DNA of 64,000 nt from Diplonema papillatum (GCA_030068145.1 JAPJBO010000442.1:1-64000), one strand, 5' to 3'. Positions 9,975 through 20,555 are shown, counted from the first letter of the stretch. Notes: generated from the letters alone by a model not told the origin. Program-made: numbers and translations.

Positions 9975-10720
9975 TCAGGCAAAGACAGTTGGATAAACAA
10001 CAAAGACTGCCTGCGTCGGCCGCGCTTGCAGCGCGTTTCCGAGGAACACCACGAGGAGGTGCAGGTCAGATTTTTGTCCCTCATGTCAAAAACAAGCAAT
10101 GAGCCATCGTCTGGACTTCGAAGCGGAGGATGATGAGGAATATCCTTTGTGTGACTCTTGATTCCTTTGAAGAGTTTCCTGCAGTTTACAGGGCCACCTT
10201 GCCAAAGAAGCTCGCAACAATGCGATGAGCGCCCCTGATGTCGAAATGGGGAAGAAGTTCCGATCTTCGAAAGAACGTCGTTCGTCTGTACTTCGAATTC
10301 CTGTGAGGGTTTCTTCAGATGCATCGGTCAAAACCATCATCAATTTGAGCACGCACACCGCTCTCTGCACTTGTTCACTTAATCGCAAAAAAAATGGCAT
10401 ACTTCATTGTTTCCGGTGGGCGCCAAAACAACCGGCATTGAACCTTGTCATCCCGCCATCTTTTATTTTGGTGTCATGTTCTTCCAGTTGTTTTTATTAC
10501 CTTTTTTGTCGTTTCAATTTGAATGGTTTCAACTTCTTCTTGCTCGAGTCGGGCCTCCCATAGATGAGAGGCCCCCTTTCCTGGACAAGACGGCCGCCTT
10601 CTTTCAAAGGTTCGGGATTCACGAGGGGGCCCGCTAGGGCCACCGAGTGCGGGTTTGCGGGTTTGCGGTTTGCGGGTTTGCGGGTTTGCGGGCGGGTTTG
10701 GGGTTTGCGGGCGAGGAGCT
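9975..10720 (+). repeat. Dispersed repeat family R, copy with stem-loop and 8-mer tail
   Basis: It shares GACACCACGAGGAGGTGCAG and GAATTCCTGTGAGGGTTTC blocks with copies at 1812-2512, 5767-6437, 12876-13140, 13250-13520 and 13900-14460. The hairpin at 10551-10574 has a GGGCCTC/GAGGCCC stem. This differs in sequence from the other copies, but the pairing is kept. A GCGGGTTT array follows at about 10648-10720; four GGG runs separated by TTTGC could form a G-quadruplex. Confidence 0.7.
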
Positions 10721-10992
10721 GAAGAGTGAGAAGGGGGGGCTTGGCGTGCCTTCCGCAACGCCTCCCTCCTCAGCAGGGCTCGCGCTTCCATCGCGTCGGC
10801 CTCCTGCATCGTCCTCTGCCTCCTCTGCTCCGCGTCCTTCCTACATACCTCCGCTCGCTCTGCCTCGGCCGCCTTCCGCTTCTCGTCGTTCTTGCGGATG
10901 AGCTCCGCGGCCACTGCTTGCGTGACGATTCGCTGGGCCCGCACCTCAGCAACGCGGGCTGCCTCCTTCTGCTCCGCTCTTTTTTTTTTGGA
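10717..10992 (-). CDS. Possible coiled-coil exon or fragment
   Basis: On the minus strand about 90 codons read as a charged, Ala/Glu/Arg/Lys-rich helix (for example RKNDEKRKAAEAERAE and EQRRQRTMQEADAMEAR), as expected for a coiled coil. It is followed by a proline-rich stretch that runs into the TTTGCGGG array. There is no clear start, and the frame continues into repeat DNA on both sides. It could be an exon end, a transposon-borne piece, or chance. No family is recognised. Confidence 0.3.
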
Positions 10993-11202
10993 AGAATCGT
11001 ACGGGGGCCTTCGAGACAAACTGGGAAAAATGGGCAAGACAAGCAAGTTCCAAAAGGGGAAGTTCAAATACTTCGTTTGTGGGCCGACACTCGGGTATTC
11101 TCCGGTGTCTTTTCGATTGGTGTGACTCAGTCCCTCCTGCTGCAAATTTTGTGAAATGCAGGAGTGGACTTGTCACAGCCAACCGCACAGACAGCCTTGA
11201 TT

Positions 11203-12449
11203 CGAGACTGGAGGTCCTATGAACATGCAATGTGAATAGCCTCTATTCGAGCCAACCCGGCTTTTTTTACTGTACTGTTTTGTACTAGATAATAGCGCGG
11301 AGCTGGCTTTTTCCGTTTTTCGGATTTCATGCCTGTATGGTCCACTTCAACAGTGCGACGGTCTCCGGACCCACAGGTACACGGTTCGATCCCCGCGCGA
11401 AGTGTTTTTTTTGGTTTGAAATTTTTGAGAATTTTTCGAGACTGGAGGTCCTATGAACATGCAATGTTCACCAGAACTTTGCTTCACCCGAACTTCGCCC
11501 GAACTTTGCTTCACCAGAACTTTGCTTCACCCGAACTTAGCTTCACCCGAACTTAGCTTCGCCCGAACTTTGTTTCGCCCGATCTTAGCTTCACCAGAAC
11601 TTTGCTTCACCCGAACTTTGCTTCCCCCAGAACTTAGCTTCGCCCGGACTTTGTTTCGCCCGAACTTAGCTTGACCCGAACTTTGCTTCGCCCGAACTTT
11701 GCTTCACCAGAACTTTGCTTCACCCGAACTTAGCTTCACCCGAACTTAGCTTCGCCCGAACTTTGTTTCGCCCGATCTTAGCTTCACCAGAACTTTGCTT
11801 CACCCGAACTTTGCTTCCCCCAGAACTTAGCTTCGCCCGGACTTTGTTTCGCCCGAACTTAGCTTGACCCGAACTTTGCTTCGCCCGAACTTTGCTTCAC
11901 CAGAACTTTGCTTCACCCGAACTTAGCTTCACCCGAACTTAGCTTCGCCCGAACTTTGTTTCGCCCGATCTTAGCTTCACCAGAACTTTGCTTCACCCGA
12001 ACTTTGCTTCCCCCAGAACTTAGCTTCGCCCGGACTTTGTTTCGCCCGAACTTAGCTTGACCCGAACTTTGCTTCGCCCGAACTTTGCTTCACCCAGAAC
12101 TTTGTTTCGCCCGAACTTAGCTTCACCAGAACTTTGCTTCACCCGAACTTAGCTTCGCCCGAACTTTGCTTCACCCGAACTTAGCTTCGCCGAACTTTTT
12201 CGCCCGATCTTAGCTTCACCAGAACGTCCGAACTTTGCTTCACCCAGAACTTAGCTTCGCCCGGACTTTGTTTCGCCCGAACTTTGCTTCGCCCGAACTT
12301 TGTTTCGCCCGAACTTAGCTTCACCCGAACTTTGCTTCACCAGAACTTAGCATTGCCCGAACTTCGCTTCGCCCGAACTTTGCTGTTCCCCGAACTTTAA
12401 CTGCTGCCTCCAGTCTCGCCACGCGCCGGCCTTAGCCGAGCGCACGTAC
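11203..12449 (+). mobile_element. Satellite-bearing element with tRNA-like head, copy 2
   Basis: This is the same element as at 6707-8165, in the opposite orientation. Order along the plus strand: CGAGACTGGAGGTCCTATGA, tRNA-like block (11343-11404), the same 30-bp sequence again, about 58 units of the 16-bp satellite (11467-12393), then GCACGTAC and a T-run. All parts keep the same order as in copy 1, so the composite moves or is copied as one unit. Confidence 0.8.
11343..11404 (+). other. tRNA-like sequence, copy 2
   Basis: The B box GGTTCGATCCC lies at 11383-11393, the A-box-like TGGTCCACTT at about 11338, and CACTTC/GAAGTG ends can pair. Eight T residues follow at once (11405-11412), a typical Pol III stop. 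Two bases differ from copies 1 and 3 just before the B box (GGTACACGG against GGTCCGCGG). Confidence 0.5.
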
Positions 12450-12452
12450 TTT

Positions 12453-12650
12453 TTTTTTAAACACCAGGCCGTACAGTTTGCCAGACAAGAAACCTGGTGC
12501 CTGACCTGGTGGGTTCTCCGGGTTCACTTCTTCACAACGAAAAACGGCACAACCACGAACACAGACAGGCGCGGTTTGAACCCGCACCAGTTGCACACTG
12601 CAACCGGCGCCTGCCCCACGGCACTGGGGACTCAGAAAAACGAAAGGAGA
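12453..12650 (-). mobile_element. SINE-like element, tRNA-like, copy 1
   Basis: On the minus strand a tRNA-like region has a T-arm-like TGCGG-GTTCAAA-CCGCG and a hairpin GGTTG-CAGTGTG-CAACT in the anticodon position. It is followed by about 120 bp ending at an A-run next to the satellite element. The same sequence in diverged form lies at 14848-15010. The base before the anticodon is A, not the usual T, so a functional tRNA is unlikely. The adjoining 12651-12875 also has partial similarity to 15010-15070 and no gene. Confidence 0.5.
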
Positions 12651-12875
12651 GTCGGCTAAGGGCCTGGAAAGGCCGCGGCTCAGCCACAAGCCGCCACCTG
12701 TCACTCAGACTGGGGCCAACTAATTCAAAAAACCGGGGGCACATTGGTAACCATCCCGATTTTACCCCGCCTTCACGATGAGAGGGCCACAAGGGAGTCA
12801 AACTTGGCAAGGCTCACCTGGAAGGTGCCTCTTTGCACCGCCCCCCCCGTTCCTGCTGGGCAGCTTGGGGCAGGA

Positions 12876-14460
12876 TCTTTTACGCCCGGGAAGGGTAGGT
12901 GCGCAGCTCGGACGCCAGATACGAAGTAAGGGGCTTTCACCCACAGCAAAGGAACTGCTTGCCTTGGCCGCGTTTCGAAAAACACGTTTCCAGGGGACAC
13001 CGCGAGGAGGTGGCAAGTCAGATTTTGTCCCCCCGCGCGGGTCTGGTTCGAATTCCTGTGAGGGCTTCTTTGGATGAATCGGTCAAGAATTCGAGAAAAC
13101 GGGTACCCATAGCTCTCCCAGAACCCCTTCAATGACTCGCAAATTTGCATCTTTGCTTTGACCATTTCCACGCGGGCCCCCAAGCTGAGCTTTTCCCATC
13201 AACCAAACAAACAGTCATTGTTGACCAACCAATTGGGGAAACATAATCAGAGACTGCCTGCGTCGGCCGCGCGTTCAGCACGTTTCCGAGGGACACCACG
13301 AGGAGGTGCAGGTCAGATTCTTGTCCCCCATGTAAGGAAACACGAGATATGAGACCTTCTCGCTTTCAAAAAGACCCTTAGTTCTGACCATCGAAATAAC
13401 ACTGTTCGCATGAGCTTCGAATTCCTGTGGGGGTTTCTTTGGATGCATCGGTCCGAAATGCAAGAAAACGGGTACCCATAGCTCTCTCACAACCTCTTCA
13501 ATGACACGCAAATTCGCATACCCTGATTGTTTCCACACGAGACCCGCAGAACCACTCATCCTGGGCCTCCGGAGGCCAGTCTTCTTCACTTCCTGGTCTT
13601 TAGGGGCAATCTTGTTCAAGGAACGGCAAAAACGGCAATATGCGACCTTCTCCTGATGTCGAATTCGGGGGGGCTTGTTCCCCGAAGTTCCGACCCTCGA
13701 AAGAACATCGTTTGTCTCAGCTTTGAATTCCTGTGAGGCCTTCTTTGGATGGATCAGTCAAAGATCCAAGAAAATGAGTACCCATAGGCCTGTCAGAACC
13801 TCTTGAATGACTTGCAAATTCGCATGCTTTGAAGGTTTCCGCAAGACGAACTTTTCCAATCAACCAAACACACGGTCATTGTTGACCAACCAATTCGGGA
13901 AACAATATCAAAGACTGCCTGCGTCGGCCGCGCGTTGAGCACGTTTCCGAGGGACACCACGAGGAGGTGCAGGTCAGATTCTTGTCCCTCATGTAAAGAA
14001 ACGCACGATAAGAGACCTTCTCCCTTTCAAAAGGGGGGGCTTGTACTTGCGAAGTTCCGACCGGCGAAAGAACACTGTTCACATGAGCTCCGAATTCCTG
14101 TGAGGGTTTCTTTGGATGAATCGGTCAAAAACTCGAGAAAACGGGTACTCATAGCTCTCCCAGAACCTCTTCAATGACTCACAAGTGGGCATACCTTGGT
14201 TCGTTTTGCGCGAAACCTCAAAGACCAGCTTTTCGGATCACCAAATTCGTCCGACATCCTTGCCATTCATCGTGAACTTGTTCTTTGGTACTATTTCCTG
14301 TTTTTGTTGCGTTTTTCGCTCTCTTTCGAGTCGGCCTCTCACAAAGAGGCTGTATCTAGAAGGAAGGCTAAAAACACTGAGAATCAATCCAATCCACAAG
14401 GGGGCCCGCAGGGCAACCGAGTGCGGGTTTGCGGGTCCGGGCGGGTTTGCGGGATTTCAC
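12876..14460 (+). repeat. Family R repeat, three further copies in a row
   Basis: Copies start at about 12876, 13250 and 13900. Each has the GACACC(G/A)CGAGGAGGTG block, the GTCAGATT(T/C)TTGTCCC block, and a later GAATTCCTGTGNGGG block followed by TTTGGATG(C/A)ATCGGTC. The last copy continues into the stem-loop at 14333-14350 and a short GCGGGTTT tail at 14425-14456. Two T-homopolymer tracts follow (14470-14510 and about 14610). No coding frame is convincing. Confidence 0.7.
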
Positions 14461-14761
14461 CTTTGTCAAAAAATTTTTTTTTTGTCTGTCTTTTTTTTTT
14501 TTTTTTTTTGGTAACCCGGAAAAAATGCTTTACGCACGACCCCCGTGGACTAAGCGGAGAGTGTGGGACTACGTTCGTGGAGCTCAAAGTTCGTGGAGAG
14601 TCAAAAATTTTTTTTTTCAACTGGGAGCATCGTACGGGAAACAAATGGGGCTAGGGGTGTGTTGGGCTAGTTCCTTTTCAATTTTCTCGTGGGATACGAG
14701 AAGAACCCTCTTCCTCCGCGCCCACCCGCGGGGAAGATCTTACACCCAAAGAGAAGTTCCT

Positions 14762-16750
14762 TCACCAAGCGGCCATGTCATTTTGCGAATCGGCGCTTGG
14801 AGTGAAGGAAAGTCTCTTGGGAGCAAGTCTCCTGGGAATAAAAATGCACCGCCGTACTGTTTCCAGACGTGTACCTGGTGCCTGGTCGGTGTTCTCCGTG
14901 TGATTCTTTTTCTTCACAAACAACGAAAGGCACAACCACACCACTGGCAGGCGCAGTTTTTGACCGCACCGGTTCACATTGAACCGGCGCCTGCCACACG
15001 GCACTGGGGAACCCCTTCTTTTTTCTTTCTGGGGGTTCAGCTGGGAGCCTGGAAAGGCCGCCGCTTCGCCACAAGCAACCCTTTCTTGCACAGACGCAGG
15101 GAATTCCACTACTTTGGCCCCGCAAGAAAAGCCAAGCACCAAAGCAACCTCGCCTTCGCAGCAAGAAAGACCGACCGGGGGCGCGATGGAGGGGCCACCC
15201 TCCACGCGGGACTTGGCCAGTCCTTGCGCTGTCTGCCGCAGGGGTGCCCGGTGGCTAGCCGGATCTTGCGTCGGAACCCCTGCGCTCGCTGTGGCGCGGC
15301 TTGGCGGTCCCCAATTCCGTTTTTCTACGGTCGTTGGGGTACCTGGTGATCGTCCAGTCTGGGCGAGTCCGGTTGAACCGGCAGACTGTGGCAAGGGTAC
15401 GATCACGCCGCTCAACTCACTCGGGGAGACACCCTCCACAAGCGACCGGCTTGCGACCGGTCTGGGAGAGCGCCTCGGGCGAGGTTGCTGCTGCACCTGG
15501 GTGTTTTGGGCGCTCTTGCTCAGGCTGGGGTCCTGAGGGCGGGCTTTTTTGGGGCAGTATTTCTCACCCAGGAGTATGGAGCAGGGGGGGTCTTTTCGCT
15601 TCAGCCGGGGCGGTGGCTGATGGGCGGCGATTATGATTATTTCTGGGGGGGAGGGAGCCTTTTTCGGGGGGGGCGGTGGTGGCTGGTCGTCCCCCGGGGG
15701 GCGCGGTTTTTTCAAGAGTTGTGGGTTGCTCAGTCCCACCGGGGGGTCTTTTCTCTTGAGTGCCTGCGGGTTTGTTTCTGGTGCTGGTGCGTTTTTCGGG
15801 GGGAGTGGCTCTCGTTTTGGGGGAGGTGCCTGCGGGTTTGTTTCTGGTGCTGAGGCGTTTTTCGGGGGGGGGAGCTCTCGTTTTTGGGGGGGTGCCTGCG
15901 GGTTTGTTTCAGATGCTGTGGCGTTTTTCGGGGGGGGGAGCTCTCTTTTTTGGGGGGCTGCGAGGTTTGCGGGTGGTTGGCGTTTTTCGGGGGGCTGGGG
16001 GGCTTTCGCGGCTGCCTGCAGCTTGAGCGCCTGTGTGTGTGGATTGAGGCCTTTTGGTAGCCCTTGCTTTTTTGGTGGGGGTCGGCCTTTTCCGGGGGGA
16101 TCCAGGGGCTTCGAGGTGGCCGGGGCGGTCTCCCCCTTGCGGACCTGCGGCTTCGGGGTTGGGACGACCGGTGGCAGCGGCGGCACGACCGACGAGGATG
16201 GCGTGTCCTCGACCCCCAACGGGTCCCGCCTGGTCCCCGCCGACTGCTGTCTTTGCCTGTACGGCTCGGACGGGGCTGCCCTCGGTGGTGCGCATCGCCA
16301 GCCGTCGCGCGATGATGCCGTGCCCACCCTGCCTGCTTCGAGTGGCTTGAGGGTGGCCTTCCTCGTCGCCTCTGCCTCCTCGACCTGCATGTGGGTGTCG
16401 TGTTGGATGGGGGGGTGCTGTGGGGGGAACCCGCTCCCTGTTGCCCCTGTGCCTGCCCTCGAGTCCACGACTTGACTCGGTCCCCTCTTGGGGTTCGCCT
16501 TTCCTGCCTGCCTTGGGCGCAGGGGTGCCACCCGCGCTCCCTCTGCCGTTTTGGCCGCGACGTGTTGGAGGGGCTGGGGTGCTACCGTTTCTTTCGGGGG
16601 TGCTGGCGGCACTGGGGGTGTTGCTGTTGGGGGGGGGACTTCGCTTTCCCGTCGCGTCGCCTTCCGTCGCTCGACGTCAGCCTGCGCGCCGTCCGAGGCC
16701 GTCTTCCGGGACGGCCGCTTGCTTCTCTGGGGACGTCCGCCCCTGCGCAT
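14762..16750 (-). CDS. Proline-rich open frame of unknown function, probably element-borne
   Basis: An open frame of about 660 codons runs from an ATG near 16750 (peptide start MRRGGRPQRSKRP). The middle third is very proline- and lysine-rich, with three imperfect copies of a roughly 23-residue unit around KRELPPPKNA and ETNPQAPP, then KRKDPP motifs and a PPPPPPKK tract. No domain is recognised. The last 120 or so codons run through two dispersed repeats (14620-14845, repeated at 18258-18505, and the SINE-like copy at 14848-15010), so the true C-terminus is doubtful. The 5' end abuts a DNA transposon at 16857. It may be a transposon accessory protein or a frame kept open by composition. Confidence 0.35.
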   Translation of the reverse strand: MRRGGRPQRSKRPSRKTASDGAQADVERRKATRRESEVPPPTATPPVPPAPPKETVAPQPLQHVAAKTAEGARVAPLRPRQAGKANPKRGPSQVVDSRAGTGATGSGFPPQHPPIQHDTHMQVEEAEATRKATLKPLEAGRVGTASSRDGWRCAPPRAAPSEPYRQRQQSAGTRRDPLGVEDTPSSSVVPPLPPVVPTPKPQVRKGETAPATSKPLDPPGKGRPPPKKQGLPKGLNPHTQALKLQAAAKAPQPPEKRQPPANLAAPQKRELPPPKNATASETNPQAPPQKRELPPPKNASAPETNPQAPPPKREPLPPKNAPAPETNPQALKRKDPPVGLSNPQLLKKPRPPGDDQPPPPPPKKAPSPPEIIIIAAHQPPPRLKRKDPPCSILLGEKYCPKKARPQDPSLSKSAQNTQVQQQPRPRRSPRPVASRSLVEGVSPSELSGVIVPLPQSAGSTGLAQTGRSPGTPTTVEKRNWGPPSRATASAGVPTQDPASHRAPLRQTAQGLAKSRVEGGPSIAPPVGLSCCEGEVALVLGFSCGAKVVEFPASVQERVACGEAAAFPGSQLNPQKEKRRGSPVPCGRRRFNVNRCGQKLRLPVVWLCLSLFVKKKNHTENTDQAPGTRLETVRRCIFIPRRLAPKRLSFTPSADSQNDMAAW
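14848..15010 (-). mobile_element. SINE-like element, copy 2
   Basis: This is a diverged match to 12453-12650. It has the same hairpin position (CGGTT-CAATGTG-AACCG) and GGCGCCTGCC(A/C)CACGGCACTG on the plus strand. The T-arm is decayed here. It overlaps the 3' end of the proline-rich frame. Confidence 0.45.
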
Positions 16751-16856
16751 CCTCCGTGCCCCCAAGGAGGGAGCCACCCTCCCCAGGGACACAGGGAATG
16801 CGCTCCTCCGGCGCTGCTGCGAGCCCTGCCGTCTGTCCGGCCGCCGCTGGTGAGCC

Positions 16857-18178
16857 CCCCCTAGGGCTAAGTTGGATGGAAACGCCGTTTCTTTTAGTTT
16901 TTTCGAAGTATGGAAACGGAAACGGAAACGGAAACGGAAACGTTTCCGTTTCTTTTAAAAGAAACGCCGGAAGGCTCCTCATGCTGAGGGGTCCTATAGG
17001 ATACCACTTCGCGGGTCCTTCTGTGTGTCCGTCGGGTGTCCGTTTCCAGCCAAATTTTGGCTTTCCTTTCAGGGCGGGATCACCTTCTTCTTTTGGTCTA
17101 CCAGCAGGCACTTTTCTTCCTCCGTCTCGGCCCCTTCTTGTGTGTTCGCGGTCTCGTTTGTGCAGAGCAGTCGCTGATGCTCACCGCTTTCTTTCGTCGG
17201 CGATCTGACACGAGCAAATAGGTAACCACAAGCTAACCCGCAAACCCGCAAACCCCCGCAAACCCGCAAACCCGCAAACCCGCAAACCCGCAAACCCGCT
17301 AATGATGCAGAATGTCGTCACATGCGGATGCTGAGGTTTTCTGACACCAGATTCCACTCTTCAGTGCCTACCACTTCGTCCTCTGCTGCTTCCAACCCGC
17401 GTTCTCATGTTTACTTGTATCGGTGGCCGTGCCGAGTGGGGCTTTTTGAATCTGCCGTCCTCTTCTGCATTGTTGGTGGGGTTCTTCCTGCCGTCGCTGT
17501 CTATGCTCCGACAACACCGCCCGATGGTGCCCCTTCGTGACGGTCGTCGTATGCAAGGTGCACTGTGGCAAGCGATGCCGCACACGTTACTGCGTGGCCA
17601 TCGCTTTTCTGGCGGGTTTAACATTGCCCCGGCATACGTGTGCCCTTCTCACCTCTCACCTCCTGATGCTGATTGCACTCCCTCTTTGTCTTACGCCGCC
17701 GAAAAACCCCGGTCTTGTAGCCTGTGGCGCGGCGGTGCTCCCGCTGTCCTGAACGATCGTATCTGTATAGCCTATTATTGGAAGCGGATGTGCTTTCTCG
17801 ATCGTCTTCAGCGCGTTGGCCAACGGCCTCGCATAACAGAGCATCGTCGCCACAACAGCCATTGGTATAAAAGCTGCAGACCTCAAAGTCATCACAACCG
17901 GATGCGTGTGGTTGCGTCTGCTCCACGCGGTCGCAACTCTTATGCTTCATTCCGCCCTCTTTTTCGGAGCCTCCTTGTCCATGGTTTCCCACTGGATTGC
18001 GGGGTCCGCCGTTCGACACACATTTCCGGTCGGACCTTCAGCCAGTATACTAGTGGCATACCAGCCGTTTCTTTTGAAAAGAAACGGCGTTTCCATCCAC
18101 CGCCAAAAAGAAGGAAACGGAAACGGAAACGGAAACGGAAACGTTTCCAACGTTTCCATCCTACATAGCCCTAGGGGG
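16857..18178 (+). mobile_element. DNA transposon with CCCTAGGG ends, copy 1
   Basis: The ends are inverted copies of CCCTAGGGCTA(A/T)GT(T/A)GGATGG, each followed by a subterminal array of GGAAAC (16915-16945 and 18114-18145). The whole element recurs in inverted orientation at 21207-22528 at high identity. No transposase is recognised. Short frames on both strands are shared by the two copies, for example a minus-strand peptide starting MAVVATMLCYARPL. The two copies differ there by amino-acid-changing substitutions, so selection is not evident. It is most likely a non-autonomous element. Target duplications cannot be read because the flanks are C/G runs. Confidence 0.8.
17237..17297. repeat. 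(CCCGCAAA)n insertion with 5-bp target duplication
   Basis: A 61-bp nearly pure tract of the 8-mer CCCGCAAA is flanked by GCTAA on both sides (17232-17236 and 17298-17302). The inverted transposon copy at 21207-22528 has the empty site with a single GCTAA (ACAAGCTAATGATG on its complementary strand, about 22090-22103). The tract was therefore inserted after the two copies separated. Confidence 0.85.
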
Positions 18179-18257
18179 CACCGCTGGACTTCCCTCCCTG
18201 ACCCCCGAAGGCCGGTGCAGGAAGTCGCTCTGCCTAGCAAAAGGGTGGTTTTTTTTT

Positions 18258-18505
18258 TTCAACTGGGAGCATCGTACGGGAAACAAATGGGGCTAGGGGT
18301 GTGTTGGGCTAGTTCCTTTTCAATTTTCTCGTGGGATACGAGAAGAACCCTCCTCCGCGTCCACCCGCAGGGAAGATCTTACACCCGAAGAGAAGTTCCT
18401 TCACCAAGCGGCCATGTCATTTTGCTTTTTTTTTTTGCGAATCGGCGCTTGGAGTGAAGGAAAGTCTCTTGGGAGCAAGTCTCCTGGGAATAAAGGTGGT
18501 AGAGC
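18258..18505 (+). repeat. Second copy of the 14620-14845 repeat
   Basis: It runs from CAACTGGGAGCATCGTACGG to GTCTCCTGGGAATAAA and matches 14620-14845 almost exactly, with a longer T-tract inside at 18425-18436. Both copies start next to a T-homopolymer. Confidence 0.85.
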
Positions 18506-18654
18506 CGAACCCCTCCGCCCCCTTGGGTGTGTGTTTTTTTTTTGGAAGCTTCGGATCGCTTGTAGTACCAGTTCCGGCTCCACCTTCAGAGCTCCAGGCC
18601 CTTCTCCGTAGTCGATGTTCTCATACGCTGCCGCCGCCTTCGGGTGCTTCTCTT

Positions 18655-18925
18655 GACCCTGAAAGGACCCTGAAAGGACCCTGAAAGGACCCTGAAAGGA
18701 CCCTGAAAGGACCCTGAAAGGACCCTGAAAGGACCCTGAAAGGACCCTGAAAGGACCCTGAAAGGACCCTGAAAGGACCCTGAAAGGACCCTGAAAGGAC
18801 CCTGAAAGGACCCTGAAAGGACCCTGAAAGGACCCTGAAAGGACCCTGAAAGGACCCTGAAAGGACCCTGAAAGGACCCTGAAAGGACCCTGAAAGGACC
18901 CTGAAAGGACCCTGAAAGGACCCTG
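18655..18925. repeat. 11-bp minisatellite (AAAGGACCCTG)n, about 25 units
   Basis: Units are essentially identical. The minus strand reads an 11-residue periodic peptide (VLSGSFQGPFR) because 11 units span three frames. Three more units lie at 19448-19486 in a separate context. Confidence 0.95.
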
Positions 18926-18954
18926 TTTTTCGGAAAAAAGGGGGGCCCCCAGCA

Positions 18955-19447
18955 GCTCAAAACCAGAAACCTACCACTTGGGTGGTCCTAAAATGCTCGG
19001 GAAATGCAAAATATGTGGTCGGATGCTCGTTTAGGCTGAAATAATGGCTGCAGAATGCAAAAACAAGACAGAGTCACCTCCCACAAGGCAATTCCTTAAG
19101 GAAAACATCAGAAAACCCAGGGGGGGCGTCACCAGAAATCCAAAACTCGAAACCTACCACTCAGGTGCTCATAAAATGCTCCGAAACAGCGAAAAACGTG
19201 GTCAGACGCTCGTTTAGGCTGAAATAATGGCTGCAGAACGCGAAAACAAGTCCAAAACACCCCCACAAGCCAATTCCTAGGCAATTCCTTAAGGAAAATC
19301 ATCAAAAACCCAAACTGCAGCCACAAAAAGCAGCCCGACTAGGACACAACCGCAAACGGAACCCAAAAACAATCGGAAACCCCAGGAAAGTTTGCCACAC
19401 CGGTGTGGGTTCATAAAACGCCTGCAAAATGTGTCGCCAAACCGCCG
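18955..19447. repeat. Two diverged tandem copies of a roughly 175-bp repeat
   Basis: GGCTGAAATAATGGCTGCAG and AAGGCAATTCCTTAAGGAAA-type blocks occur in both units (about 18958-19130 and 19135-19310). The region 19256-19410 also matches 60640-60800 on the other strand, so it is dispersed in the genome. Confidence 0.7.
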
Positions 19448-19490
19448 GGACCCTGAAAGGACCCTGAAAGGACCCTGAAAGGTACCTGAA

Positions 19491-20555
19491 GGGGGAATAT
19501 CACCTCCCAGCCTCAAGCCAAACTGGTGGTAAAATCGAGGAAACGAGAAAAGCAGGAGGTCTATCTGGCAATGTGAGGCTCTACCTGATCAGTTCTTCTA
19601 GAGCAAGATTTAGAACTGTAGCAGAAAGAAGGGAATGAGTATTCAGTCCCGTTGAGCTGCTGGTTTGGATGATGGCACACTTGACCGTGGCAACATCGAC
19701 TAGTTAATCCACCAAGAAAGTGCTTGAAACTTGGATATCATGCTCAATGACACTCGTCCATCAGCACTGAGTTGCAGTCCTTGAAGCCGCAGAGAAGTAA
19801 GGAGGACCCTCAGCATGAAACCTGACAGGGAGTGTGAGTCTGGTTTGTAAAGTGGTAGTGGAACTCAGAAACAGCAAGAGAACACTCAGGAAAACTGATA
19901 TTGCCGAACACCTAATATTCGCTCTGAGGCATCTGTTGCTTGTTTTTTCACATCTTCGATCTTTGAATCGAGTTGGCGCATGTATTCCACATGATGATCA
20001 AGAATGTGTGTGAGTGACCTGTTTGGTTTTAGTGTTATTTGTGGATTAGGATTGTTTCAGAGTTATTTTTTTTTTTAGAGTTAAAGTTTGCTTGAAATTA
20101 TGGGGGTTGAGGTCTCTATGTGACCGTTGATGAATGGGTTTTCTGCTATATGGTTACAGGTTGTATATTTGGTGTACACTTTCGCTATAGCCCTGTCTGG
20201 GACTGGTTGTGACTGACACCAAGTACCTTCGTGGAGTATAGTTTTTCACGTTTGTGCCTGGTCTGCTTTCTATGCATCTGATCGCCAATGTGGCACATTG
20301 GTTCGGCCTGTGGTGTGGCATGCCCAGTCGTTCGAGTTTGTCGCTGCTTATTGAGTCGAGGTCCAGTGTGAGGGCCTGCCGACGAGGGGTCCTGAGGAAC
20401 TGGGATTTGGAAGTCGGCAGGTCTTTCGGTCGTGTCCTAGAAGATGTTTCCCCCCAGCCGAGGCCTGCAAACCCTTAAGTATGTCACCCCCCTTGAGTAA
20501 GTCACCCCAGCGGATTTTTGCACAAAAGGGGGTGACATGTTCACAGGGGGGGGCA
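19491..20555. other. No recognisable feature
   Basis: The stretch has mixed composition, no long frame, no repeat structure and no match to other parts of the window. Confidence 0.5.

Noticed and set aside
18586..18960. Periodic VLSGSFQGPFR protein
   Set aside because: Translation of the 11-bp minisatellite.
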